64,000 bases of DNA from assembly GCA_035502095.1 (NCBI GenBank), contig DATJUX010000011.1, positions 248,001 to 312,000 of the forward strand, in the 5' to 3' direction. Below are positions 56,801 through 64,000 of this stretch, one piece after another; the stretch's first letter is position 1; each line of letters begins with the position of its first letter. The position numbers and the translations under genes are program-made. The DNA comes from JAKANT01 sp035502095. GTDB lineage: Bacteria > Pseudomonadota > Gammaproteobacteria > Burkholderiales > Burkholderiaceae_F. The notes below the pieces were generated by a model. That model worked only from the letters and a program-made list of their open reading frames with translations, had not been told where the DNA came from and did no database searches.

Positions 56801-58369
56801 GCGCTGCCAGCCGGTCAGGCGCGCAAGGTCGGAGACCCAGTGCGGCATGCCGCTCAGGTAGGCGCGGCCGAGCAGTCCGGTCGGCGCGGGCGACGGCACG
56901 ATCGCCTCGCTCGCCTCGACGAACGCCGCGAAGCGTTGCTCATCGCGGCGGAACCAGAGCGAACGCGCCCGCGTGCTCTCGCCGTTGCCGCCCTCGAGCA
57001 GGGCGACACGGCCGAGCGGCCAGTCCAGGTATTCGCCGATCTCCTGCAGCGCGCGCGCGAGCGTCTGCTCGACCGAGTCCGATTCGTTTGCCGCCGCGGC
57101 CAGTCCGCGCAGCAGCCGCATCAGCGCGTACTGGCGCTGCAGCTCGAGGCTGTTCTGCAGCTCGTTCAGGTGCGCCTGCTTCAGGCGCTCGGAGTGAGCG
57201 AGCAGCGCGGCCGTCATCGCGTCGAACGCGCCGACCAGCGACTGCAGTTCGCCGCCGCTGCGCGCCACCGCGCGCCCGGCGAAGCGCAGGGAGAGGGCCT
57301 CCGCGCGCTCCGTGAGCAGCTTGATCGGCCGGATCAGGAGGCGCGCGATCACGAGCCCGAGGCCGAGCGTTCCAACGAGCGTGAGCAGCGCGGTGAAGAT
57401 CATGCGCTCGCGTGCGCCGGCCAGCGCCGCGGCCTCTGCCGCCTGCCCGGCGAAAGCCGCCACGACCAGCGTGCGTCCGGCGAACTGAAACGGCCGCAGT
57501 GCGACCGGCTCTCCGCTCGCCGACTCGGTCGTCAGCGCCTTCGAGTTCGCGAGCGCCGCGGTCAGTGCGTTGGCGTCGATGGCCGGCGCTTCCGCCATGA
57601 CCGTACTGACCAGCGGGCCGCGCTCGTCGAACAGCACCACCTGCGCGCCGATCGCATCGAGCGCCCGGGCCAGATACGCGCGATCGATGCGGCGCTCCAC
57701 CACTACGTAGGCAGGAGAGCTGTCCTGGCGCGCGGGCGCCGGCGCCGCGAGCGGCACGGTGAACCGCAGCAGCAGCACATCGGCTTCGACGACGAGCTGG
57801 CGCGCGCCGCCTGCCGAGAGCGGCGGGCGCGCCAACGCGCCGCCGCGATACTCGCCGCCCTGGCCGACGCCGGCGGCCAGCCGGCCGTTCGACTCGTAGA
57901 CCTCGAGCCGGTCCGCGCCCGTGACACGGCGCGCCGCGCCAGCGGCCTCGATCAGCTGAGCGGCCTTTGGCGAACCCGCTTCGGCCGCAAGCGCGGCGAG
58001 CAGCGCCGCATCGCCCGCCAGAACACGCACTTTCGTTTCGAGGTCGCTCGCGTCGGCGGCGAGCGCGCTTTCGACCGTGACCGCGGCGCGCACGGCGCGG
58101 TCGAGCTGCCTGCTCTCCAGCGCGTGGCGCAGGCCGATGTGGTTGATGAAGAAACTCGCTCCCAGCGACCACAGCGTCACGACTACCAGCATGCCGATCA
58201 CGATCGAAGCGACCGACAGCCGCGCCACCTGGAGGCCCGGCAGCAGCGACGGCGCGGCGGCGGCCGCTGCCGTGCGCGACGGTCCGTCGGCCCGCGGAAA
58301 GTCGAGCACCGCAGGCGGCGGTGGAGTCACCGCGCTTGCAGTGCCGGATCGGGACCAGGTCAGTCGCAT
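53819..58369 (-). CDS. BarA-like hybrid sensor kinase (HAMP-GAF-PAS-PAS-HK-REC-REC-HPt)
   Basis: 1516 residues. TM1 51-75, periplasmic sensor 76-320, TM2 322-345, HAMP 345-400, GAF about 425-580, PAS 600-710 and 718-835, HisKA with H867 (FLANMSHEIRTPMNG), HATPase (NLIGNAIKFTE, DTGIGM, GGTGLGLAISKQL), receiver 1 with D1161 (IDMKMPEMDG), receiver 2 with D1295 (LMDCQMPEMDG), and HPt with H1455 (MHTLKSSSANLG). All phosphorelay residues are present. It is the first gene of a three-gene unit with the two c-di-GMP enzymes, so phosphate probably flows to the REC domain of the next gene product. Length is large but typical for multi-sensor hybrids. Confidence 0.95.
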   Translation of the reverse strand: MRLTWSRSGTASAVTPPPPAVLDFPRADGPSRTAAAAAAPSLLPGLQVARLSVASIVIGMLVVVTLWSLGASFFINHIGLRHALESRQLDRAVRAAVTVESALAADASDLETKVRVLAGDAALLAALAAEAGSPKAAQLIEAAGAARRVTGADRLEVYESNGRLAAGVGQGGEYRGGALARPPLSAGGARQLVVEADVLLLRFTVPLAAPAPARQDSSPAYVVVERRIDRAYLARALDAIGAQVVLFDERGPLVSTVMAEAPAIDANALTAALANSKALTTESASGEPVALRPFQFAGRTLVVAAFAGQAAEAAALAGARERMIFTALLTLVGTLGLGLVIARLLIRPIKLLTERAEALSLRFAGRAVARSGGELQSLVGAFDAMTAALLAHSERLKQAHLNELQNSLELQRQYALMRLLRGLAAAANESDSVEQTLARALQEIGEYLDWPLGRVALLEGGNGESTRARSLWFRRDEQRFAAFVEASEAIVPSPAPTGLLGRAYLSGMPHWVSDLARLTGWQRGDAAHACGLQTGLVIPVTAHGHVTAFIEFFCDHRVEATVEMLELVEAIGAELSRVAERHRAEHDKRSDERELRRLAMIASRTQNNVVVLDTLGRVEWVNDAFTRHAGYTLDEIRGKVVHSVIQGAETDRALSDEISRAIVNGTACNVELTLYDRSGRSSVHEIEGQPLHDEQGRYYQYALISLDITQRQQVQQQLRESAEYFRALFEDSPVPSAIQAPDFGMVRVNAACARLLGCPAEELIGRDPLEFVHASHHDGAVTLRNDTPWENNDTFQFERRLVRADGVELWARIYSARIVNPGSEPFLVSVLEDITDLKAKETALREAKEQAEAASRAKSQFLANMSHEIRTPMNGVLGMTELLLGTRLTDKQRRFADAVYRSGESLLGIINGILDFSKIEAGRLELEAVEFDLRSLIEDVFEMLAPRAQQKRLELAHRIAPDVPAVVVGDPTRLRQILTNLIGNAIKFTEQGEVVVQIAPVPAAEAGPDTMRVRFQVRDTGIGMRPDALKRLFTVFMQADQSMSRRYGGTGLGLAISKQLVELMGGEIRATSSLGHGSTFTFDVPLPAGERLLAVGEVAVPNFAGKRVIVVEDNPTNRHILEAQLHRVLVDVATAEGGAQALDLMRAAAKAGTPFDAALIDMKMPEMDGLTLAASIRRDPLLANVRLAVLTSLSGGQEAADAQACGVDVYLAKPIRSVELMNTLATLLGAARPVVAPSVITGSGMRVLLVEDNLINQEVARVMLAELGCEVRVAGNGYQALVSLERECFDLVLMDCQMPEMDGFEAVRRFRAGEKVKEAFRTPLDVPVVAMTANALSGDAERCLAAGFSDYLAKPFRQEQLAVLLERWQRDAGQPAGRQAAVPAAPKPVAPAAAAQDTVLDPAAIDRIRAMEQRGAQRLLQRLVETYRASSAQLFADAEAAIGRADSVALRQAMHTLKSSSANLGAMELARRCAEIETLARADRLVDVRADWLAVTDEYKRVKQALQETVQAEAAH

Positions 58370-58608
58370 CGTTCGGATCGGAGAGCTCGGCTCGGTCGTG
58401 CACCGCGGTTTGAAAAGCCCGCGCCGGCGCGGTGCGCCTCAGTTCGATTTCGACAGACCTTGCGCCAACTTGACGCGATTTCGGACTCGATAAAACGTCG
58501 GTTGCCGGGCCTTTTCCCCTCTGGCGCAGCGCGTGGAACGAGAACCCCGCGCGAGCCATCCGAACGATCCCCTTAGGGGGCGGGGCGCGGCGCTGGCACA
58601 ATCGCGGC

Positions 58609-59913
58609 GTGGGGGAAATCGCCGCCAACTCACACGATCGCCGGGTGTCGCGATGTGCCTGGGCAATGCTGCTCGCCAGCACGCCTGCGGCGGCGACCAC
58701 CGCCGGATCGCACGAGAGCGTGGTTCTGGCCGTCGCCGCGGGTGCGGTGGGTGCGGTGCTGCTGCTCGCCGCGGCCCGCTGGTGGCTGATCCGCAGTCCG
58801 CTGCGTGCCGCACGCCTGGCACTCGCCGCCGGCGCGGACTGGCAGTGGCAATGCGATGCGGACCTGAAGGTGACCGACGTACAGCTGGGCCAGCGCCCGG
58901 TGGCGGGCTTCGACGCACGGTCCCTGATCGGACGCAAACCGTGGCAGATCGCGCCGGATGCCGAAGCGCCGCCGGCGCTGCTGGCGCCGATCGCCGCGCG
59001 CGCCGCGTTCTTCGACGTGCCGGTGGCCGTGGGTGCAGGCACCGAGCACCAGACGTTCGTGCTCAGCGCAGCTCCGCTCACGAGCGCCGACGGTCGCTTC
59101 GCCGGCTACGCGGGTGTCGCGCGTGAAACGACCTCCCTGCTCGCCCATGCGCGCGCCGCCGCAGCGCCGCCCCGTGAACTGGTGCAACTCGAGATCCAGC
59201 ATGCCGAGCGCACGCGCCAGCTGGAGGTCGCCGTCAAGGAGCTGGACAGCTTCTCCCATTCGGTGTCGCACGACCTGCGCGCGCCGCTGCGCGTCGTCGA
59301 CGGCTTCGCCAACATCGTGCTGGAGGACTACGGCGAGCAGCTGGACGAGCTAGGACGCGAACACCTGAAGCGCATCGTCGCAGCCGGCCAGCGGATGAAC
59401 GCGATGATCGACACCCTGCTCTCCCTGTCGCGCATGACCAGCCGCGAGATCGACCGCGAGCGCGTCGACCTGTCGCGGCTGGCGCACGAACTCGCCGACG
59501 AGCTGCGCGCCCAGGATCAGGCGCGTGCGACCGAATTCGTGCTGGCCGACGGCCTGGTCGCCGATGGCGACCGGACGCTGCTGCGGCTGGTGCTGCAGAA
59601 CCTGCTGGGCAATGCGTGGAAGTTTTCGGCCAAGGTTGCCCGGCCACGTGTCGAGTTCGCGGCGCGCAACGAAAACGGCAGGAGCGTCTACTTCGTGCGC
59701 GACAACGGCGCCGGCTTCGACATGCGCTTCGCCGAGAAGATGTTCGGTCTGTTCCAGCGCTTCCACTCGAGCAACGAGTTCCCCGGCACCGGTGTCGGCC
59801 TGGCGACGGTACAGCGCATCGTGCGCAAGCACGGCGGACGCATCTGGGCCGACTCGCAGCCCGGCCAGGGCGCGACGTTCTACTTCACGCTGTGGGAGAA
59901 CGGCAGGAACTGA
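58609..59913 (+). CDS. Membrane-associated sensor histidine kinase with PAS-like domain
   Basis: 434 residues from GTG 58609. One transmembrane helix (about 38-58, SVVLAVAAGAVGAVLLLAAARWWL), a PAS-like sensor (75-175), a coiled coil, HisKA with H221 (SFSHSVSHDLRAPLRVVDGF) and HATPase_c (QNLLGNAWKFSA, DNGAGFDM, PGTGVGLATVQRIV). The SHDLRAPL box and N box resemble bacteriophytochrome-type kinases. The start is uncertain: GTG 58645 or ATG 58666 just before the membrane helix are alternatives. No adjacent cognate regulator on the same strand; it is divergent from the hybrid kinase. Confidence 0.9.
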   Translation: MGEIAANSHDRRVSRCAWAMLLASTPAAATTAGSHESVVLAVAAGAVGAVLLLAAARWWLIRSPLRAARLALAAGADWQWQCDADLKVTDVQLGQRPVAGFDARSLIGRKPWQIAPDAEAPPALLAPIAARAAFFDVPVAVGAGTEHQTFVLSAAPLTSADGRFAGYAGVARETTSLLAHARAAAAPPRELVQLEIQHAERTRQLEVAVKELDSFSHSVSHDLRAPLRVVDGFANIVLEDYGEQLDELGREHLKRIVAAGQRMNAMIDTLLSLSRMTSREIDRERVDLSRLAHELADELRAQDQARATEFVLADGLVADGDRTLLRLVLQNLLGNAWKFSAKVARPRVEFAARNENGRSVYFVRDNGAGFDMRFAEKMFGLFQRFHSSNEFPGTGVGLATVQRIVRKHGGRIWADSQPGQGATFYFTLWENGRN

Positions 59914-59927
59914 GAAAGGTTCTTGAC

Positions 59928-60053
59928 GCGGATTGCGCGGATCTCCTGTCGTGAGCGACGAAGGGCCCCTGGAGTTCCAACGTTGAGGTCCTTGGCCTGT
60001 CGACTCAGGGTGACAGCGTCCTTGTCCTGTCCGCGTTCATCCGCGTAATCCGC
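59928..60053. repeat. Inverted repeat, possible small MITE-like or terminator element
   Basis: GCGGATTGCGCGGAT (59928-59942) and ATCCGCGTAATCCGC (60039-60053) are inverted copies with one mismatch, bounding 126 bases in the 156-base gap between two convergent genes. The inside has no ORF or recognisable motif. Related half-units lie at 41430-41462. No target duplication is visible. Confidence 0.45.
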
Positions 60054-60069
60054 TCCGGAGCTTTTCGCT

Positions 60070-60678
60070 CTACCGCGGAATCGAGTTGAGGCGGTTGGCC
60101 GCGTCGACCATGTGCGCTGCCAGTTCGTCGACCGAACGCCCCTCGGTGCGCGCCTGCGCGCGCAAGGCGCCCAGCGCGCCGTCGTAGTCGAGCCGCAGCC
60201 GCTCCATCAGGATGCCGATCGCCACGTGCTGGTCGCGCAGCGAGGCGGCGGTCGGAGCGATGGTCGCCGGCCGCGACGGCGCCTGGCGCATCACCGGCGG
60301 CTGGTCCTGCAGGCGCGCAAGGGCCGCGCGCACGGCCGGCACGATCTGCTTCACGTCGATCGGCTTCACGAGGTAGCCGAGGGCGCCGAGCCGGGTCGCC
60401 TCCTCGATGATGTCGCTGTCGCCGAACGCGGACAGGAACATGAAGCCGGTGGTGGTGTTCGCGGCCAGGTAGCGCGCGACGTCCATGCCGCTTTTGCCCT
60501 GCATGCGCATGTCCAGGATGGCGAGCGCGGGCTTGTGCTTGCGCGCGAGCAGGATCGCGTCGTCGCCGTTATCGGTCTCGATGACGTCGAACTCGGCCTG
60601 CCGCAGCCCGGCCACGACCGTGGCGAGGACCAGCCGGTCGTCGTCGACAACGAGGATCTGGGGATTCGTTTCGCTCAT
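60070..60678 (-). CDS. ANTAR-domain response regulator (AmiR/NasT type)
   Basis: 202 residues: receiver 7-122 with acidic residues at 12-14, acceptor D56 (AILDMRMQGKSG) and Lys in GYLVKPIDV, a linker, then an ANTAR RNA-binding domain (about 148-198) with AIGILMERLRLDYDGALGALRAQA and a conserved helical end DELAAHMVDAANRL. ANTAR proteins act as antiterminators by binding two-hairpin RNA targets. It starts 26 bases after the multi-PAS kinase stop; the HisKA_2 kinase family commonly pairs with ANTAR regulators. Confidence 0.93.
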   Translation of the reverse strand: MSETNPQILVVDDDRLVLATVVAGLRQAEFDVIETDNGDDAILLARKHKPALAILDMRMQGKSGMDVARYLAANTTTGFMFLSAFGDSDIIEEATRLGALGYLVKPIDVKQIVPAVRAALARLQDQPPVMRQAPSRPATIAPTAASLRDQHVAIGILMERLRLDYDGALGALRAQARTEGRSVDELAAHMVDAANRLNSIPR

Positions 60679-60704
60679 GGATCGATTCCACGCGGACGCG
60701 GCCT

Positions 60705-63700
60705 TCAGCCGACATCCTCGCCAATGGCCGGCGGCACGAGTTCGAGCCGTGTGACGACGATGCCGCCGTGTTGTTCGATGGCAAGTTTCGCACCGCGCCG
60801 CGGCAGCAGCGCCTTGACGAGACCCAGTCCGGACACGCTCGAGGCGATGCGCGACAGGTCGAAGCCGGCACGCAACTGGCCCGGGTTCTCGATGCGCAGT
60901 TCGACGCCGTCGGGCCGCGTGCCGACGCGCACCGAGATGCCCTGCTCGCGGCTGCCGCGATACTTGATCGCATTGGTGCCCAGTTCGTTGACCACCAGCG
61001 CCAGCGGCACCGCCTCGTTTTCGGGCAGCCCCCAGCGCCACAGGGCGGGCGGCGGCGGCTCGAAGCGCACCTCGACGCCGAACATGGTCGCCAGGTTCTG
61101 GAAGATTCCCTGCGCCACGCCGAGCACCGGCAGCGTGCCGGTAGCGCGGATCTGCAGCCCGTGCACCTGCGCGATCGCCTGGATCTGGCCGGCGATCTCG
61201 TTCAGGTTGTAGGCCAGTTCGGGCTTGGCGTGCGCCATGTGCTGCAACAGGCCCGCCACGCCCTGCAGGTTGTTCTTGATCCGGTGATGCACCTCGCGCA
61301 CCAGGATGTCGCGCTGCTTGACCGCCTCCTCCAGGCGCTGCCGCTCGGCGGCGCTGCGCTCGGTGACGTCGTCGGCGATGCCGAACACCCGTATCGTGCC
61401 GTCGCGCAGGCGCACCGGCGACAGCCGCACGTTGAGCATGCGCACGCCGCGCAGCGGGTGATCGATTCGGACGTTGAATTCCATCTTGCGCGCGCGCCGC
61501 ATGCTGGCGATGAGGCGCGGCAGCAGACGCGCGACGCGCGGCGCATCGTCGAAGTGGACGTGCGCTAGCGCGGAGCGCGGGTTCTCGATCAGCTCGCTCG
61601 CCGCGGCCCCGACCACACTGGCGTAGCGCGGATTGACGTACAGCACGGCTGAAAGATCGGTCGTCGCGATGAATACCAGCTGATCGATGTTCTCGGCGAA
61701 CTGGCGAAAACGCGTCTCGGTTTCGGCCAGCTGCGTCTCGGCGCGCACCGCATCGGTCAGGTCGTCGACGATCGACATCACGTAGCGCACGCGCGAGCGG
61801 CCCGCCGAATCAGCCTCGAACAGCGGAACGATGCGCTGGTTGACGGTCAGCGTCCGGCCGTCGGCACGCAGCATCACGTCGCGCGGCCGGTCGACCTGAT
61901 GACCGTCGGCGAGCGCCCGCCGGTCCATCTCGGCATAGAGGTCGGCAAACTGGCGCCCATAGACCTCGTGCCATGTGCGGCCTATCACCTGGTCGCGGCG
62001 CAGGCCTGTGATCGTTTCGCCGGCCCGGTTGAGACTGACGAAGCGACCGGTATCGGCGTCACGCACCGAAACCAGGACCGGCAGGTTCTCGACCACGAGA
62101 TCGAGGTAGTTGCGCATGCGGCGCAGTTCGTCTTCCGAGCGCCGGCGCGCGTCGACGTCGCTCAGCGCCAGGATCAAGCCCTGCGACGGCGCGCCATGAT
62201 CGAGCGGCCGCGCGTTGCCGGCACCCCAGAACGTGCTGCCATCGCGCCGCCGCAGCAGGCGTTCGAAGGTGACCTCGCCGTCGCTGTCGCTGCCGTTGTC
62301 GCCGGGACCGAGCTGGTGCAGGACCTGCAGCCACTCGTCCGGGTCGGCGAACAGCGATGCGATCTGCAGCTCGCGCAGGTCGGGCGCTGTGTAGCCGAAC
62401 AGGCGCTCGGTGGCGACGTTGGCCTTGATGATCAGGTCGTCGGACACGTAGACCATGCCAACCAGCGCGTTGTCGAAGATCAGCTGCAGCTCGTTCAGCG
62501 TGGCGCGCAGTTGCGCTTCCTGGCGCTTGCGTTCGTCGATGTTGACGAAGGCGAAGATGTACCCGAGGTCGGGCCGCTCCGGGTTCACGGCGCGGCCCTG
62601 CACCGCGACCCAGATCGGATCGCCCTTGCGGCGGTACATGCTGAGCTCGAACTCGCACGCACCGCGCTCGTTGATCTCGGCATAGTGCTCGGCCAGGCTC
62701 GCCGACAGCAGCTGGTCGGTCGGATGCGCGAACAGCTGGATCTGGCTGGTCAGCCCGCCCGGCTCGCACGCCAGCAGCTCCTCCATGGCCGAGTTGGCGC
62801 GCACCGGCCGCCCGTCGCGCACGAACAGCAGCCCGACCAGCGCCGTATCGAAGATGAGCTGGCTCTCCGCCAGCAGCGTCTGCAGCTGTTCTTCCTGCGC
62901 GCGGCGCGCGCCGATGTCGAGGATCGATGCGATCTGCCCGCCCGCCGGCCGCCTGGCGTCGATCGCGCGCAACGACACCAGCGCCCAGGTCGGGATGCCG
63001 CTGCGCGTGTTCATGCGCGCCTCGAACGACACCGGCGCGCCGCTTTCGAGCTGGGCGCGCGTCGCGGCCTCGTGCTCGTCGAATTCGGCCCGGCTCGCGA
63101 ACAGCGAAGCGAACTCGGCGTCGTCGAGTGCCGCGCCGGCTGCACCGCCCGGCGCGAACATGCGCGCCGCCTGTGCGTTGGCGCGCACGATGTGTCCGTT
63201 GGCGAGATGGATCAGGGCGATCGAGGTGGCGTCGAACACCACCGACAGCTCGAGCAGCGACCGCTCCAGCGCTTCGCGCTGCTGCTTGCTCTCGGAGACA
63301 TCCTGGAACGTGTAGATCGCCTCGCCGGCGCGCACCGCGCCGTCGGCGCCGAATGCCACGTCGAGCGCCGCATCCACCGCGCGCGCCTGCACCAGGCACC
63401 AGATCGGACGGCTGTCCTTGCGGAACAGGACCACCTCGGCGATGGTGGTCTCGTGCGGGCGGACCGCCGGCAGGCCGCTCATCGCCTTCATCATCTTTTC
63501 GGCGCGGTCGTGCGTCAGGTCCCACAGGGACATGCCGACCACTTCGTCGTCGTCGTAGCCGAACATCTGCGCGAACTCGCGGTTCGCGAGCAGGATCCGC
63601 CCCTGCAGAGTCTGCGCGACGCCGACCGACATCGTCGCGAGCAGGGTCTGCTGGTCGCGCAGGGCCACCTGCAGCTGGTCGTCCGATGTCTTGCGATCGG

Positions 63701-64000
63701 TGAAGTCCTCCAGCACCAGCAGGTAGTGACGCTCGCCCGCCGCCGAACTCCAGGCGCGTACCGTCAGCCGGGACCATAGCGTGTGGCCGTCGCGACGCCG
63801 CAGGCGGCGGTCGCTTTCGGCGGCGGCGACGTTTCCTTCGGCGAGGCGCGCGCGCAGCCGCTTGACCGCGTCGCTGTCGTCCGGGTGCAGGAACATGGCC
63901 GGATCCTGCCCGACCAGGATCTGCGGGTCGTACCCGAGCAGGACGCACGCGGCGCGGTTGGCCTGCACGATGCGGAACTTCGCGTCGAGCAGGAGGTTCG
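60705..64000 (-). CDS. Multi-PAS HisKA_2/HWE-type sensor kinase (partial, N-terminus outside window)
   Basis: At least 1097 residues to the window edge, with the frame still open in a PAS domain (LLLDAKFRIVQANRA). Seven PAS modules can be counted in order, each with a typical xxDxxGxIxxxN-like core, for example ILLANREFAQMFGY, VRANAQAARMF, VRANSAMEELL, IKANVATERLFGY, SLNRAGETITGL and LYVNPRYASVVG. The transmitter is of the HisKA_2 type: the phospho-acceptor box is ILVREVHHRIKNNLQG, with a HATPase N box LVVNELGTNAIKYRG. No transmembrane helix in the visible part. It sits just upstream of the ANTAR regulator gene and probably controls it. Confidence 0.93.
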   Translation of the reverse strand, partial: NLLLDAKFRIVQANRAACVLLGYDPQILVGQDPAMFLHPDDSDAVKRLRARLAEGNVAAAESDRRLRRRDGHTLWSRLTVRAWSSAAGERHYLLVLEDFTDRKTSDDQLQVALRDQQTLLATMSVGVAQTLQGRILLANREFAQMFGYDDDEVVGMSLWDLTHDRAEKMMKAMSGLPAVRPHETTIAEVVLFRKDSRPIWCLVQARAVDAALDVAFGADGAVRAGEAIYTFQDVSESKQQREALERSLLELSVVFDATSIALIHLANGHIVRANAQAARMFAPGGAAGAALDDAEFASLFASRAEFDEHEAATRAQLESGAPVSFEARMNTRSGIPTWALVSLRAIDARRPAGGQIASILDIGARRAQEEQLQTLLAESQLIFDTALVGLLFVRDGRPVRANSAMEELLACEPGGLTSQIQLFAHPTDQLLSASLAEHYAEINERGACEFELSMYRRKGDPIWVAVQGRAVNPERPDLGYIFAFVNIDERKRQEAQLRATLNELQLIFDNALVGMVYVSDDLIIKANVATERLFGYTAPDLRELQIASLFADPDEWLQVLHQLGPGDNGSDSDGEVTFERLLRRRDGSTFWGAGNARPLDHGAPSQGLILALSDVDARRRSEDELRRMRNYLDLVVENLPVLVSVRDADTGRFVSLNRAGETITGLRRDQVIGRTWHEVYGRQFADLYAEMDRRALADGHQVDRPRDVMLRADGRTLTVNQRIVPLFEADSAGRSRVRYVMSIVDDLTDAVRAETQLAETETRFRQFAENIDQLVFIATTDLSAVLYVNPRYASVVGAAASELIENPRSALAHVHFDDAPRVARLLPRLIASMRRARKMEFNVRIDHPLRGVRMLNVRLSPVRLRDGTIRVFGIADDVTERSAAERQRLEEAVKQRDILVREVHHRIKNNLQGVAGLLQHMAHAKPELAYNLNEIAGQIQAIAQVHGLQIRATGTLPVLGVAQGIFQNLATMFGVEVRFEPPPPALWRWGLPENEAVPLALVVNELGTNAIKYRGSREQGISVRVGTRPDGVELRIENPGQLRAGFDLSRIASSVSGLGLVKALLPRRGAKLAIEQHGGIVVTRLELVPPAIGEDVG

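Noticed and set aside
53822..58576. A 1584-codon open frame on the plus strand opposite the hybrid kinase gene
   Set aside because: It is antisense to a gene with every expected kinase motif; long antisense frames are expected in high-GC DNA with biased third positions, and the translation has no recognisable domain.
58594..58608. A sigma-54-like TGGCAC with GC twelve bases on, before the 434-residue kinase gene
   Set aside because: The -12 half is poor (CGGC instead of TTGC) and transcription would start downstream of the chosen start codon; no activator site or RpoN context was seen.

Overview
The window is high-GC, gene-dense chromosomal DNA. Gene content and gene order point to a betaproteobacterium (Burkholderiales, Rhodocyclales or Nitrosomonadales grade); the family cannot be fixed from sequence alone. 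There is no plasmid, phage, insertion sequence or CRISPR array. Nearly every stretch is covered by a recognisable gene. The longest stretch without a protein or RNA gene is about 270 bases (40735-41004) and holds the mraZ promoter region.

Region 1 (1-9114) is housekeeping: the edge of a YpjD/CcsA-like membrane protein gene, ffh, a lytic transglycosylase, proS, rppH, proB, obg, rpmA, rplU, ispB and a tRNA-Pro(CGG). Region 2 (9296-14831) is the type IV pilus set pilB-pilC-pilD running into coaE, zapD and yacG. Region 3 (14814-22556) runs mostly on the minus strand: a Nudix gene fused to a shortened thiamine-phosphate-synthase-like domain, a DUF815-type ATPase, argJ, secA, an M23 peptidase, a divergent DUF721/DciA-like gene and a small membrane protein gene.

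Region 4 (22568-40734, minus strand) is a complete dcw cluster in canonical order of transcription: mraZ, rsmH, ftsL, ftsI, murE, murF, mraY, murD, ftsW, murG, murC, ddl, ftsQ, ftsA, ftsZ, lpxC. Most junctions overlap by 1-7 bases (ATGA, GTGA, TGATG), so translation is probably coupled. The RNase P RNA gene (rnpB) lies just upstream on the same strand.

Region 5 (41487-64000) is a signalling block. It opens with a chemotaxis operon (CheZ-like gene, cheY, cheA, cheW, cheR, cheD, cheB). A soluble NarL-type kinase/regulator pair follows. Next is a three-gene operon with overlapping junctions: a BarA-like hybrid kinase, a REC-PAS-GGDEF-EAL protein and a diguanylate cyclase. Last come a lone membrane kinase and an ANTAR regulator with a seven-PAS HisKA_2 kinase cut by the window edge. 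No chemoreceptor or flagellar gene is present in the window.

The observations most worth checking are: compensated base changes in helix P4 of RNase P RNA; a 22-codon ORF bridging ddl and ftsQ by ATGA and GTGA overlaps; a 21-residue insertion between the I-site and the GGDEF motif of the dual-domain c-di-GMP protein; a very short CheZ-like protein; and a Nudix fusion that has lost about half of its TIM-barrel domain.
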